The notes beneath the pieces were generated by a model that saw only the letters and a list, made by a program, of their open reading frames with translations, was not told the origin of the DNA and made no database searches. 6,954 nucleotides of DNA, from the NCBI GenBank assembly GCA_002469525.1, contig DKME01000098.1, positions 1-6,954 on the forward strand, given 5' to 3'. Shown piece by piece: positions 1 to 5,859 of this stretch. The translations under genes and the position numbers were made by a program. Position 1 is the stretch's first letter, and each line of letters begins with the position of its first letter. This stretch comes from Actinobacteria bacterium UBA7422. Its GTDB lineage: Bacteria > Actinomycetota > Actinomycetes > S36-B12.

Positions 1-107
1 CCGAAAACGACGACGACGAGGCTGACCCCTCGGACTGCATCGACGATGCGATCACGGTGCTCGGGGGTGTTCTCTGCCGCCTGTGAGACGTTCGGAAGCA
101 TCTTCAT
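1..107 (-). CDS. N-terminal fragment of a probable membrane acyltransferase (acyltransferase 3-like)
   Basis: On the minus strand an ATG at 107-105 opens a frame that stays open to the left edge, about 35 codons; a second in-frame ATG lies two codons later (101-99), and an in-frame stop sits three codons upstream of the first ATG, so the start must be here. The product begins with a short polar stretch, then a motif reading H-R-D-R-I-V-D-A-V-R-G-V-S-L followed by a run of valines. A charged 'RDR.xD.xR' block running into the first membrane helix is typical of the start of acyltransferase-3 family membrane proteins, which move acyl groups onto sugars or lipids of the envelope. Only the start is visible, so catalytic residues cannot be checked. 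No strong ribosome binding site is seen. It is transcribed divergently from the gene at 417. Gene existence is fairly likely; the family is an inference from a short motif. Confidence 0.5.
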   Translation of the reverse strand, partial: MKMLPNVSQAAENTPEHRDRIVDAVRGVSLVVVVF

Positions 108-214
108 GGCAGCCCACTATGGCACGGTCGTGATTTCCTGTCACGTGAATTCGTTATCGCGTAATCTAGTGAACAGGCGGTAGTTGGCTGGCAGTAGCCG
201 GGGAAGCTCACGTA

Positions 215-394
215 ATGGCAAGTGAAATAAAAGCACCGTTTTTGTCTCACGCACTAATGGAGGACCGGCCCTTGTGCGACAACTGCAACCCACGCGCTGT
301 AAATGGACGTGGAACAGATGTGTTCAGTTTGTCTCATCGCACACAAGAGGGGGCTGACCTGTGCCACGCTTCGGTGACGCACAACGCCCGTTGA
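215..394 (+). CDS. Possible 59-residue protein with a duplicated LSH-x3-E-x3-LC motif
   Basis: An ATG at 215 opens a 59-codon frame ending at TGA 392-394. A GGGGAAG stretch at 200-206 lies 8 bases before the ATG, a reasonable ribosome binding site. The product is polar, with no membrane helix or signal peptide. It contains the same pattern twice, 29 residues apart: L10-S11-H12, E16, L20-C21 and L39-S40-H41, E45, L49-C50. The first copy also has C24 (C-D-N-C), so Cys and His pairs that could bind a metal are present. The stop lies 22 bases before the GTG start of the DUF1254/DUF1214 gene, close enough for co-transcription. I recognise no family. It could equally be a chance frame in a regulatory leader; the in-phase repeat is the main reason to list it. 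Confidence 0.3.
   Translation: MASEIKAPFLSHALMEDRPLCDNCNPRAVNGRGTDVFSLSHRTQEGADLCHASVTHNAR
239..342 (+). repeat. Two direct copies of TTTGTCTCA followed by CGCAC
   Basis: The nine bases TTTGTCTCA occur at 241-249 and 328-336, 87 bases apart. Each is followed by CGCAC, directly in the first copy and after one T in the second. Because 87 is a multiple of three, the repeats lie in the same phase of the possible small gene at 215-394 and encode its two LSH motifs. They could instead be a pair of binding sites upstream of the DUF1254/DUF1214 gene. The repeat is seen; both roles are inference. Confidence 0.35.
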
Positions 395-400
395 GTGTAT

Positions 401-406
401 GGAGGG
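401..406 (+). promoter_or_regulatory. Ribosome binding site that places the DUF1254/DUF1214 start at GTG 417
   Basis: GGAGGG at 401-406 is a near-perfect anti-16S match. It lies inside the codons that would follow the upstream in-frame ATG at 399, so it cannot serve that ATG, but is 10 bases before the in-frame GTG at 417. This favours GTG 417 as the true start. Confidence 0.65.
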
Positions 407-416
407 AAGTACCATA

Positions 417-1916
417 GTGAGAGACAACTACAACTCGGAGATTCCGTCGGATCTTTTGACGGACGATGACGCTTCCGTGGACGGTGTCACCATGCAGTTC
501 CGCGACGGAATGCCCATGCCGGCGACGGTCGCCTCGTCGTACAGCGAGGTTGATTTCCACCGCGCGGTATCTCTGTTCATCAACATGGTGCCGGTCGCGA
601 GCATGGAAGCAATTCGCCTCGGTGTCTCCCAGCAGTTCTCGGGAGGAAAGCCCGAACAGAACTGGATGATCTTCGACAACCTCATGGACTCCAACAGCCT
701 CTACCTGACCGGCAATACAGACACGGTGTATGCGTTCTGCGTGCTGGATCTCGAGAAGTCCGGCCCCGTTGTCATTGAGGTGCCACCGGGCTGTGGCCCG
801 AGCACAATCAACGACGCCACGTTCAAGTTCGTCACCGACATGGGTGCCCCGGGCCCCGACCGCGGCGAGGGTGGGAAGTACTTGATCCTCGGTCCGAACT
901 ACGACGGACTCTTGAAAGAGGTCTCCAACGGGGAGGTCGCAGACGTCGACGGTGAGAACTACTTCATAGCGCACACCCCGACGTATACCAACTTGCTGCC
1001 GTGTCGTGGCTTGCTCGTCAATGGCGATCCCGAACCTGCTTCCACAAATTTTCGGAACGGAATCCGCGCTTACGCTTTGAAAGACAAGGCGAACCCGCCG
1101 GCGATGAACTGGGTGAACGGGTCCGGCTTGGTGCACAACACCATTCACTCCAACCATGCGTCCTTCTACGAGGAAATCCACCGAGCCATCAACAAAGAGC
1201 CGGCCGAAGCATTCGACCCTGAAGTACTCGGGATCGCTAGCGCCTTAGGTATTCGAAAGGGCCAGCCTTTCTCGCTTCACGGTCCCAAACGTGAGAAGTT
1301 CGAAGATGCCGCCGCGACGGCCAGCGCGTACGCACGCGCGGTGGCTTTTGCTCCGCGAAACCCCGCCGCCTATTTGTACAGCGAAGAACAAAGCAAGTGG
1401 TTCACCCTGTTTCCCGAGTGGGACTATCGCTTCCTGGTGGACGATGGTGCAGGGGGAACCGACATGGACTCCCGCCTTGCCTTCTTCTACGTCGCCACCG
1501 TGAACACCCCGGCGATGGTCTGGCGCATCCCGGGTGTCGGCTCGCAGTACGCGATCATCGCGCGCGATGCAAACGGTGAGTGGTTCGACGGGGACAAGAC
1601 CTACACCCTGAGGATCCCGGCTGACGTGCCAGCAAAGAACTTCTGGTCTTTCGTCATTTACGACCCGCAGACACGATCCATGTTGCAAACCCCGGACCAG
1701 AAGTTCCCGAGCGTCAACAGCATGCGCGAAGACCTACGGACCGACCCTGATGGCAGCGTGCTGCTCACCATCGGGCCGCAGCGGCCATCGGAGGGCGCAG
1801 GGAACTGGATTCAGACCCGTCCCGGCAAGGGTTGGTTCGCCATCTTGCGCCTCTACGGCCCGGAAGAGGCCTGGTTCGACAAGACATGGCGCCCAGGAGA
1901 AATCGAACCCAACTAG
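417..1916 (+). CDS. DUF1254/DUF1214 domain-containing protein
   Basis: A 499-residue protein of the DUF1254 (N-terminal) plus DUF1214 (C-terminal) architecture, at the usual length for the family. The DUF1254 half shows the N-T-D-T-V-Y motif (residues 100-105), followed by a hydrophobic 'GPVVIEVPP' strand and the D-M-G-A-P-G-P-D-x-G-x-G-G-K-Y-L block (141-156). The DUF1214 half carries D-V-P-A-x-x-F-W-S-F-x-I-Y-D (about 403-416) and ends in an R-L-Y-G-P ... W segment typical of the family's end. These proteins have no settled biochemical role; many relatives are exported, but no signal peptide is visible here, so it is probably cytoplasmic unless the start is wrong. The GTG start at 417 is chosen over ATG 399 (505 residues) because GGAGGG at 401-406 is well spaced for it. 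A stem-loop follows the stop. The gene appears monocistronic, apart from the possible small frame before it. Family certain; function unknown. Confidence 0.93.
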   Translation: MRDNYNSEIPSDLLTDDDASVDGVTMQFRDGMPMPATVASSYSEVDFHRAVSLFINMVPVASMEAIRLGVSQQFSGGKPEQNWMIFDNLMDSNSLYLTGNTDTVYAFCVLDLEKSGPVVIEVPPGCGPSTINDATFKFVTDMGAPGPDRGEGGKYLILGPNYDGLLKEVSNGEVADVDGENYFIAHTPTYTNLLPCRGLLVNGDPEPASTNFRNGIRAYALKDKANPPAMNWVNGSGLVHNTIHSNHASFYEEIHRAINKEPAEAFDPEVLGIASALGIRKGQPFSLHGPKREKFEDAAATASAYARAVAFAPRNPAAYLYSEEQSKWFTLFPEWDYRFLVDDGAGGTDMDSRLAFFYVATVNTPAMVWRIPGVGSQYAIIARDANGEWFDGDKTYTLRIPADVPAKNFWSFVIYDPQTRSMLQTPDQKFPSVNSMREDLRTDPDGSVLLTIGPQRPSEGAGNWIQTRPGKGWFAILRLYGPEEAWFDKTWRPGEIEPN

Positions 1917-1941
1917 CACGAGATTGGGGCAAGACAGGAAA

Positions 1942-1969
1942 TCCCACAAGCGCAAGTCCTTTTGTGGGA
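1942..1969 (+). terminator. Stem-loop after the DUF1254/DUF1214 gene
   Basis: TCCCACAA at 1942-1949 and TTGTGGGA at 1962-1969 form a perfect 8-base stem with a 12-base loop, 25 bases after the stop at 1916. No run of T follows, so it would be an atypical intrinsic terminator or an mRNA 3'-end stabiliser. Position between two same-direction genes supports a role in transcript ending. Confidence 0.4.
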
Positions 1970-2111
1970 AGCAGGGTAAGGGCAGAAGCTAATGTGGTTG
2001 ATTAGCAAGCGACAACCGCGTCGTATATGACAGGGTGTAACCGATTTGGTAGACGATCGCATACGCTCTCCGTTAGGTTTGTATCGCGAAGTAGAAAAGT
2101 GAAGAGGTGCA

Positions 2112-3788
2112 ATGGCACTCAGGTCGGGGTTGAACGGGAAAGTCATGTTGACGCTGCCGTCCTACGGTGGCTTGATTGGCGCCGGCATTGGCTACGCAGC
2201 TTCCTTGACCCCTTCCTTGCTTCCTCGAGGAACATTTTTCATGATCCTTGTCGCTGGGCTAGGGATGGCTGCCGGGTACGCAATTGGTTCGACCGTGGAA
2301 TGGATCGCTCGCAGTATTGTGCGGTTCACTGCAAGTTACCCTGACCGACAAGTTGTCCTGGTCTCACTGCTGGCCATTTGGATTCCTTGCGCGATCTTGA
2401 CCCCAATCGCGCTTGGATGGCAATACGACCAGCAGGATGCTCTTAATTTCACCAAAGGCGCACCCGCAACCGTGGCGTTGTTTTTGGGAGCTGCCTTTCT
2501 GGGTCTGATTTTTGTATGTATCGGGCGTGGTTTTCGCGTTGTCACTCGCCTGTTGGCACGGGCCATTGCGCTTATCCCGGGCTTGTCCACGTGGGTGAGT
2601 GGTTCACCCGGACGCATCCGTTGGTTTCGTAGCGTTGTTGCCGCCGCATGGTGTGTTGGCTCCGTCGCCGTTTTCGGTGGTGCATTTAACGCGATCACCG
2701 TCTCTTACGATTCGATCAACGCTGATTCCAGCGGTCAGAATCCTGTAAATCTTGGAATCAATAGTGGAAGTGCCGGGAGTAACACAGACTGGGAAACTCT
2801 TGGTCGCGAAGGACGGTTCTACGTTAACAACACAATGACATCGTCCGAGATCACCCGCATCACGGGACGCCCTTCAAGCACGCCGGTCCGCCTGTACGTC
2901 GGGATGCAGCAAGCGCAAACTCCGGAAGAGAGAGTGGAGATTGCCCTCGCAGAGCTAGATCGTGTAGACGCGTGGTCACGGCCGCATCTCGTTATTTACG
3001 GAGTAACAGGCACCGGCTGGGTAGACCCTGACGCGATCAATTCCATCGAGGCAGTCACCGGAGGTGACGTCACAACAGTGACTGTTCAGTATTCGGCTGT
3101 GCCATCGTGGATTGGCTTTTTAATTGATCCGCAGACTTCGATGGACCAAAACTCAATTTTGATCAAAGCGGTCGTCGACCGTTGGAAGTCTCTCCCGTCA
3201 GATTCAAGACCAGAATTAATCCTTTTCGGTGAGTCTCTGGGTTCGATGGGTACCCAGGGGGCTTGGCAAGTGGGAGATCAACCAGAAGATGTTACTCAGG
3301 ACATCCAGAAAATTGTGTGGATCGGTCCGCCAGCTGAGTCCACCTTGTGGAAGTCGTGGCAAGCCGAACGCACGAGCGGACCTGCGTGGGACCCCGTGGT
3401 GGGTGACGGTTCCATAGTGCAGGTAATTGTTACGCCAGAAACTAGTGGAACGGCGAATCCAAATCAAGGTACTCGCATCGTGTTTGCAGCTCACGCGAAC
3501 GATCCCGTTGTTTATTGGAGCCCCTCATTGTTGTTGAGTAAGCCAGACTGGGCCGACTCGCCCCTAGGACCGGGAGTCATGCCGCAATTCCGCTGGATCC
3601 CAATTGTGACTTTCCTCCAGGTAGGCCTAGATTTAGTGGCCGGTGGAGAGCCACCCGAAGTAGGCCACAATTACAGTGCCCAAATGGCCCCTGCCGTGGC
3701 TCTAGGTATCGACCACCCAGATTGGACGGCCAGTGATCTGGAGCGTCTTTCTGCAGCATTGCCCGACTTGCGTTACGAGACGGGATAG
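2112..3788 (+). CDS. Membrane-anchored alpha/beta-hydrolase (Abhydrolase_9 family)
   Basis: A 558-residue protein with a membrane domain fused to a hydrolase domain. Five hydrophobic helices are visible at about 17-38, 41-63, 80-103, 118-138 and 173-196, matching the N-terminal Abhydrolase_9_N region. The rest is the soluble alpha/beta-hydrolase part, probably outside the membrane. The nucleophile elbow is G373-E374-S375-L376-G377-S378, with Ser375 as the likely nucleophile. A conserved 'HANDPVVYW' segment supplies Asp464 and a 'GHNY' segment supplies His519; together they are the probable triad. Family members are thought to act as esterases or lipases on envelope lipids, but the substrate is not known. 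The ATG at 2112 has AGAGG at 2103-2107, only 4 bases away; an in-frame ATG at 2145 is a possible alternative. The gene stands alone, with 195 bases before and 377 after it. Family secure; triad Asp and His assigned by position and context only. Confidence 0.92.
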   Translation: MALRSGLNGKVMLTLPSYGGLIGAGIGYAASLTPSLLPRGTFFMILVAGLGMAAGYAIGSTVEWIARSIVRFTASYPDRQVVLVSLLAIWIPCAILTPIALGWQYDQQDALNFTKGAPATVALFLGAAFLGLIFVCIGRGFRVVTRLLARAIALIPGLSTWVSGSPGRIRWFRSVVAAAWCVGSVAVFGGAFNAITVSYDSINADSSGQNPVNLGINSGSAGSNTDWETLGREGRFYVNNTMTSSEITRITGRPSSTPVRLYVGMQQAQTPEERVEIALAELDRVDAWSRPHLVIYGVTGTGWVDPDAINSIEAVTGGDVTTVTVQYSAVPSWIGFLIDPQTSMDQNSILIKAVVDRWKSLPSDSRPELILFGESLGSMGTQGAWQVGDQPEDVTQDIQKIVWIGPPAESTLWKSWQAERTSGPAWDPVVGDGSIVQVIVTPETSGTANPNQGTRIVFAAHANDPVVYWSPSLLLSKPDWADSPLGPGVMPQFRWIPIVTFLQVGLDLVAGGEPPEVGHNYSAQMAPAVALGIDHPDWTASDLERLSAALPDLRYETG

Positions 3789-4099
3789 TGACATCGGTCG
3801 CTACTAAATGTGGGATTTATGAAGAGTTGCTTGTGCCAAATGACCTCGTAGCCGTAAAATACAAACCGCACGGCACTGTTGAAATGGGCTACCTCGCTAG
3901 CACGATGACATTATTCAATCAGAGTAAATGATTGACGCAGCCGAATGACTAGGCCAGTTAAGAAACGTACGAGACAATATTGACGATGCTGACGTTTTTT
4001 CATGCAACGCAGGTATTCCAAGATCAAAGACCAAACACCACTGCAATGCGAGTTGTTGTTCAACTACACTGCGGCGCACACCGCGTAAACCTTGCCCAC

Positions 4100-4116
4100 A
4101 AAAAAAAAGGGGGGGG
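4100..4116 (+). repeat. A9G8 homopolymer tract
   Basis: Nine A residues (4100-4108) run directly into eight G residues (4109-4116), starting 66 bases upstream of the GTG of the GAP-family gene. Such tracts are prone to slippage in replication and to sequencing error. If real, length changes could alter promoter spacing or leader structure. No -35/-10 pair flanking the tract is clear. Confidence 0.85.
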
Positions 4117-4153
4117 CCTCACACCGTCATGGAAGGCAGTGACTCCTACAGAT

Positions 4154-4158
4154 AAGGA
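4154..4158 (+). promoter_or_regulatory. Ribosome binding site for the GAP-family gene
   Basis: AAGGA at 4154-4158 lies 7 bases before the GTG at 4166 and supports that start over the in-frame ATG at 4187. Confidence 0.55.
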
Positions 4159-4165
4159 ATAGGTT

Positions 4166-4852
4166 GTGCAAACAAATGGAAGCGCCATGCTTCAAGTTCT
4201 TAGCGAGGTTCTGCCATTAGCCGTGGGGGTAAGTGCAAGTGCCGCAGCCGTTATTGCATTAGTACTCATCCTTCAAGGAGACCGAGCCACATCGTCCGGA
4301 TCCACGTTTACCCTCGGTTGGCTGGCAGGTGTTGGTGCAGTCTGTGCCACCGGCATAGGTCTCGGCATCGCAGTTGCCTCGGACCCGGTCCCGTGGACGC
4401 AATGGTTGCGTGTATTCCTAGGTTTCGGCCTTCTCTTCCAGGCAGGTCGAACATGGCAGACTCGAACTCCAGCCGATCAAAATGCCGCCCAGCCGAAATG
4501 GATGGCAGGTCTTCAGCAGGCATCACCCCGCTACTCAGGCATTTTGGGTTTTGCGTTGGGAAGCATTAATCCAAAGAATTTGATGCTCACACTAGCTGCA
4601 GCAGCCGCAATCGGGAACAACGGACTGGCACCGGCTGAGATCTGGATCGTGTCACTGGCGTATGTATTTGTTGCGAGCCTGTGTGTAGTCATTCCCATGA
4701 CCATCTACTTGCTTATGCGGTCGAAAGCTGAGCACATCCTGGGTTCATTGGGATCATGGATGGGCGTTAATTCTGCAGGGATCACGATCACTGTACTGCT
4801 GATTTTTGGTATCAAGTTGACTCTTGGGGGAATAGCTGGCCTTATTGGCTGA
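4166..4852 (+). CDS. GAP family (Sap, sulfolipid-1-addressing-like) integral membrane protein
   Basis: A 228-residue, six-helix membrane protein (helices near 14-37, 46-71, 78-95, 125-150, 157-184 and 203-226). The order and motifs fit the GAP/Sap family (SfLAP, PF11139): an L-P-L-A-V-G opening to helix 1, 'LGW' at the start of helix 2, 'NPKNLMLTLAAAAAI' around P136-K137-N138-L139 in helix 4, and an 'S-W-M-G-V-N-S-A' lead into the last helix. Mycobacterial relatives help move glycolipids such as sulfolipid-1 or glycopeptidolipid across the membrane; in other actinobacteria the cargo is unknown. No lipid synthesis genes are next to it, so its substrate cannot be inferred. Helix 1 has S-A-S-A-A-A-V where relatives usually have a proline-containing I-S-P-type motif, a small departure. 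It has its own ribosome binding site and is followed by a strong stem-loop, suggesting a single-gene unit. Confidence 0.88.
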   Translation: MQTNGSAMLQVLSEVLPLAVGVSASAAAVIALVLILQGDRATSSGSTFTLGWLAGVGAVCATGIGLGIAVASDPVPWTQWLRVFLGFGLLFQAGRTWQTRTPADQNAAQPKWMAGLQQASPRYSGILGFALGSINPKNLMLTLAAAAAIGNNGLAPAEIWIVSLAYVFVASLCVVIPMTIYLLMRSKAEHILGSLGSWMGVNSAGITITVLLIFGIKLTLGGIAGLIG

Positions 4853-4878
4853 CAGTGATAATTTCGCGAGTGCGGCAT

Positions 4879-4907
4879 GCGCAGAGCTTTTCTCCTGACC
4901 TCTGCGC
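4879..4907 (+). terminator. GC-rich stem-loop after the GAP-family gene
   Basis: GCGCAGAG (4879-4886) and CTCTGCGC (4900-4907) form a perfect 8-base GC-rich stem with a 13-base loop, 26 bases after the stop at 4852. There is no T run after it, so termination is likely but not typical. Confidence 0.5.
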
Positions 4908-4913
4908 CCGGTG

Positions 4914-4933
4914 TAACGATATAGTTATCGGTA
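4914..4933. promoter_or_regulatory. Imperfect palindrome, possible operator
   Basis: TAACGATA (4914-4921) and TATCGGTA (4926-4933) are inverted copies with one mismatch around a 4-base centre TAGT. The size suits a dimeric regulator site, about 185 bases upstream of the DUF6325 start. No regulator gene is in the window to pair with it. Confidence 0.3.
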
Positions 4934-4940
4934 TGACGAA

Positions 4941-4981
4941 GCCCATGACACAAATCAAGCCAGATTGTCGCTTGATCGGGC
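4941..4981. promoter_or_regulatory. Inverted repeat overlapping a possible -35 box
   Basis: ATCAAGC (4954-4960) and GCTTGAT (4970-4976) are perfect inverted arms around 9 bases. Outer GCCC (4941-4944) and GGGC (4978-4981) extend the symmetry. The right arm overlaps the candidate -35 hexamer at 4972-4977, so a bound protein there could block transcription of the DUF6325-SHOCT unit. Arms are seen; operator function is inferred. Confidence 0.35.
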
Positions 4982-5001
4982 GAGATGCGGTTAGATAAGA
5001 T
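4972..5001 (+). promoter_or_regulatory. Possible promoter of the DUF6325-SHOCT operon
   Basis: TTGATC (4972-4977) and TAAGAT (4996-5001) each match four of six consensus bases, with an 18-base spacer. Transcription would begin near 5008, leaving a leader of about 110 bases before ATG 5118. This is the best pair in the gap but is only moderate. Confidence 0.3.
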
Positions 5002-5117
5002 TTAAAGTCGTTCAGCAATGCGAAATTAATAACGGTGAACACGCAGACCTGAATGTGGCGGCGGTGCTCACGTTCTCGCGTTACGAAACTTTTCATTAAT
5101 TATGGGAGAAGAGGATT

Positions 5118-5501
5118 ATGTCAAACGGCCCGATTGAAGTACTTGTTCTAGGTTTCCCAGGAAATCAATTTTCAGGCGAGATTCTTCCGGAATTGGCGCG
5201 ACTGGTGGCCGGGGGTCAAATCGCGATTCTAGACTTAAAATTTGTGGCAAAAGCGCTGGACGGCCAAGTTGTCACATTAGAGGCGGTGGACGCTGGCAAT
5301 GAGGAATGGGCGGAACTAATTGTTAGTGATAGCGCCGACTACGTAGAAGACGAAGACTTCCAAGACGTAGCTGACATGCTTGAACCTGGCAGCTCGGCAG
5401 CCATCTTGGTCTTCGAACACCTGTGGGCTAAATCCCTCACGTCGGCACTGATAGGAGCAGGGGGCGTGTTGCTATTCAACGCCCGAATCCCCGCGGAATA
5501 A
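5118..5501 (+). CDS. DUF6325 family protein
   Basis: A 127-residue soluble, acidic protein matching DUF6325 along its whole length. Landmarks are G-P-I-E near the N-terminus, the F-P-G-N-Q-F motif (13-18), an 'ILDLKFV' strand (37-43), the acidic stretch D-Y-V-E-D-E-D-F (74-81), the L-E-P-G-S-S-A-A block (88-95) leading into 'FEHLWA', and the closing R-I-P-A-E. No signal peptide or membrane helix is seen, so it should be cytoplasmic. Function is unknown for the family; relatives are often, in my recollection, near small SHOCT proteins, as here. The start ATG follows GGGAGAAGAGG (5104-5114). It is the first gene of a tight unit with the 26-residue membrane peptide (30 bases on) and the SHOCT gene. 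The upstream gap carries a candidate promoter overlapped by an inverted repeat. Confidence 0.9.
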   Translation: MSNGPIEVLVLGFPGNQFSGEILPELARLVAGGQIAILDLKFVAKALDGQVVTLEAVDAGNEEWAELIVSDSADYVEDEDFQDVADMLEPGSSAAILVFEHLWAKSLTSALIGAGGVLLFNARIPAE

Positions 5502-5531
5502 AGACTTAGGCTTAGTGAAAGGCGTGGAGCC

Positions 5532-5612
5532 GTGCTGATTGCAGGTGTGCTGGTCGCTGGATTAACCTTGATCACGGCCAGCCTTGCATGTCTTTTCTGG
5601 TTAGCACACTAA
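5532..5612 (+). CDS. 26-residue single-pass membrane micropeptide
   Basis: A GTG-started frame of 26 codons (stop TAA 5610-5612) fills most of the gap between the DUF6325 and SHOCT genes. Nearly every residue is hydrophobic, in one run with Cys20 and Trp23 near the end and a C-terminal His, so it would make one membrane helix with almost no soluble part. A GAAAGG stretch at 5517-5522 lies 9 bases before the GTG. It sits 30 bases after the DUF6325 stop and 22 bases before the SHOCT ATG, in the same direction, as expected for an operon member. It is too short for ordinary gene calling. It could anchor the SHOCT or DUF6325 protein to the membrane. Chance hydrophobic frames of this size do occur, so existence remains moderate. 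Confidence 0.5.
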   Translation: MLIAGVLVAGLTLITASLACLFWLAH

Positions 5613-5634
5613 AAAACAACGAAGGGAAATCAAT

Positions 5635-5859
5635 ATGGGAATCATGAGGAGAGCCGCAACAGCAGCTGCCGTAAGTGGAGCAGCGACTCGCGCGCACAAC
5701 CGTAACTCCAAACCAACTGCGCCCGCACCATCCGCGCCTGCGGCACCCGCAACCGCAGATTCTGGCCCAACACTGGAAGACCTAGCAGCGATGCACGCTT
5801 CTGGTGTGCTCACTGACGAAGAATTCACCGCAGCGAAAAAGAAGGCCTTGGGAATCTAG
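5635..5859 (+). CDS. Small SHOCT domain protein
   Basis: A 74-residue protein. Residues 1-22 form a basic, alanine-rich segment (M-G-I-M-R-R start) that could be an amphipathic membrane-binding helix. Residues 26-43 are a flexible Pro/Ala linker. Residues 46-73 are a SHOCT domain (short C-terminal domain), with the typical L-x-x-L-x-x-M-H-x-S-G-V-L-T-D-E-E-F-x-x-A-K pattern. SHOCT is thought to mediate oligomerisation or protein contacts, and occurs at the C-terminus of many small membrane-linked proteins. The start ATG has GAAGGGA (5621-5627) 7 bases upstream. It lies last in the DUF6325 - micropeptide - SHOCT unit, and its stop codon directly abuts the TTG of the ABC ATPase fragment. Family sure; role unknown, probably structural partner of the two upstream products. 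Confidence 0.9.
   Translation: MGIMRRAATAAAVSGAATRAHNRNSKPTAPAPSAPAAPATADSGPTLEDLAAMHASGVLTDEEFTAAKKKALGI

Larger units (their letters stand above)
3789..4165. other. 377-base intergenic region without a convincing gene
   Basis: This AT-richer stretch separates the hydrolase from the GAP-family gene. I see no RNA gene and no good terminator. TTGACG occurs twice (3932-3937 and 3980-3985), but neither has a convincing -10 hexamer at normal spacing. A 60-codon TTG-started frame ending at 4162 reads through the A9G8 tract as KKKGGG, has no recognisable family and no proper ribosome binding site, and is treated as chance. The region probably holds the promoter and leader of the GAP-family gene. 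Confidence 0.6.

Noticed and set aside
399..416. ATG at 399 as the DUF1254/DUF1214 start
   Set aside because: No ribosome binding site before it, and the strong GGAGGG lies just after it, correctly placed for GTG 417.
324..1181. 285-codon minus-strand frame
   Set aside because: It lies antisense to the DUF1254/DUF1214 gene, whose family motifs are unmistakable; the minus translation has no recognisable domain and is an effect of codon bias on the other strand.
1245..1688. 147-codon minus-strand frame
   Set aside because: Also antisense to the DUF1254/DUF1214 gene, without family features or a ribosome binding site.
2336..2698. 120-codon minus-strand frame
   Set aside because: Antisense to the membrane helices of the Abhydrolase_9 protein; basic, low-complexity product typical of a shadow frame.
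3932..3960. TTGACG-N17-CAGTTA as a promoter
   Set aside because: The -35 is good but the -10 matches poorly, and it is over 200 bases from the next start; not strong enough to list.
3980..4162. 60-codon plus-strand frame ending just before the GAP-family gene
   Set aside because: TTG start without a ribosome binding site, translates the A9G8 tract as KKKGGG, and shows no domain; its stop position is probably accidental.
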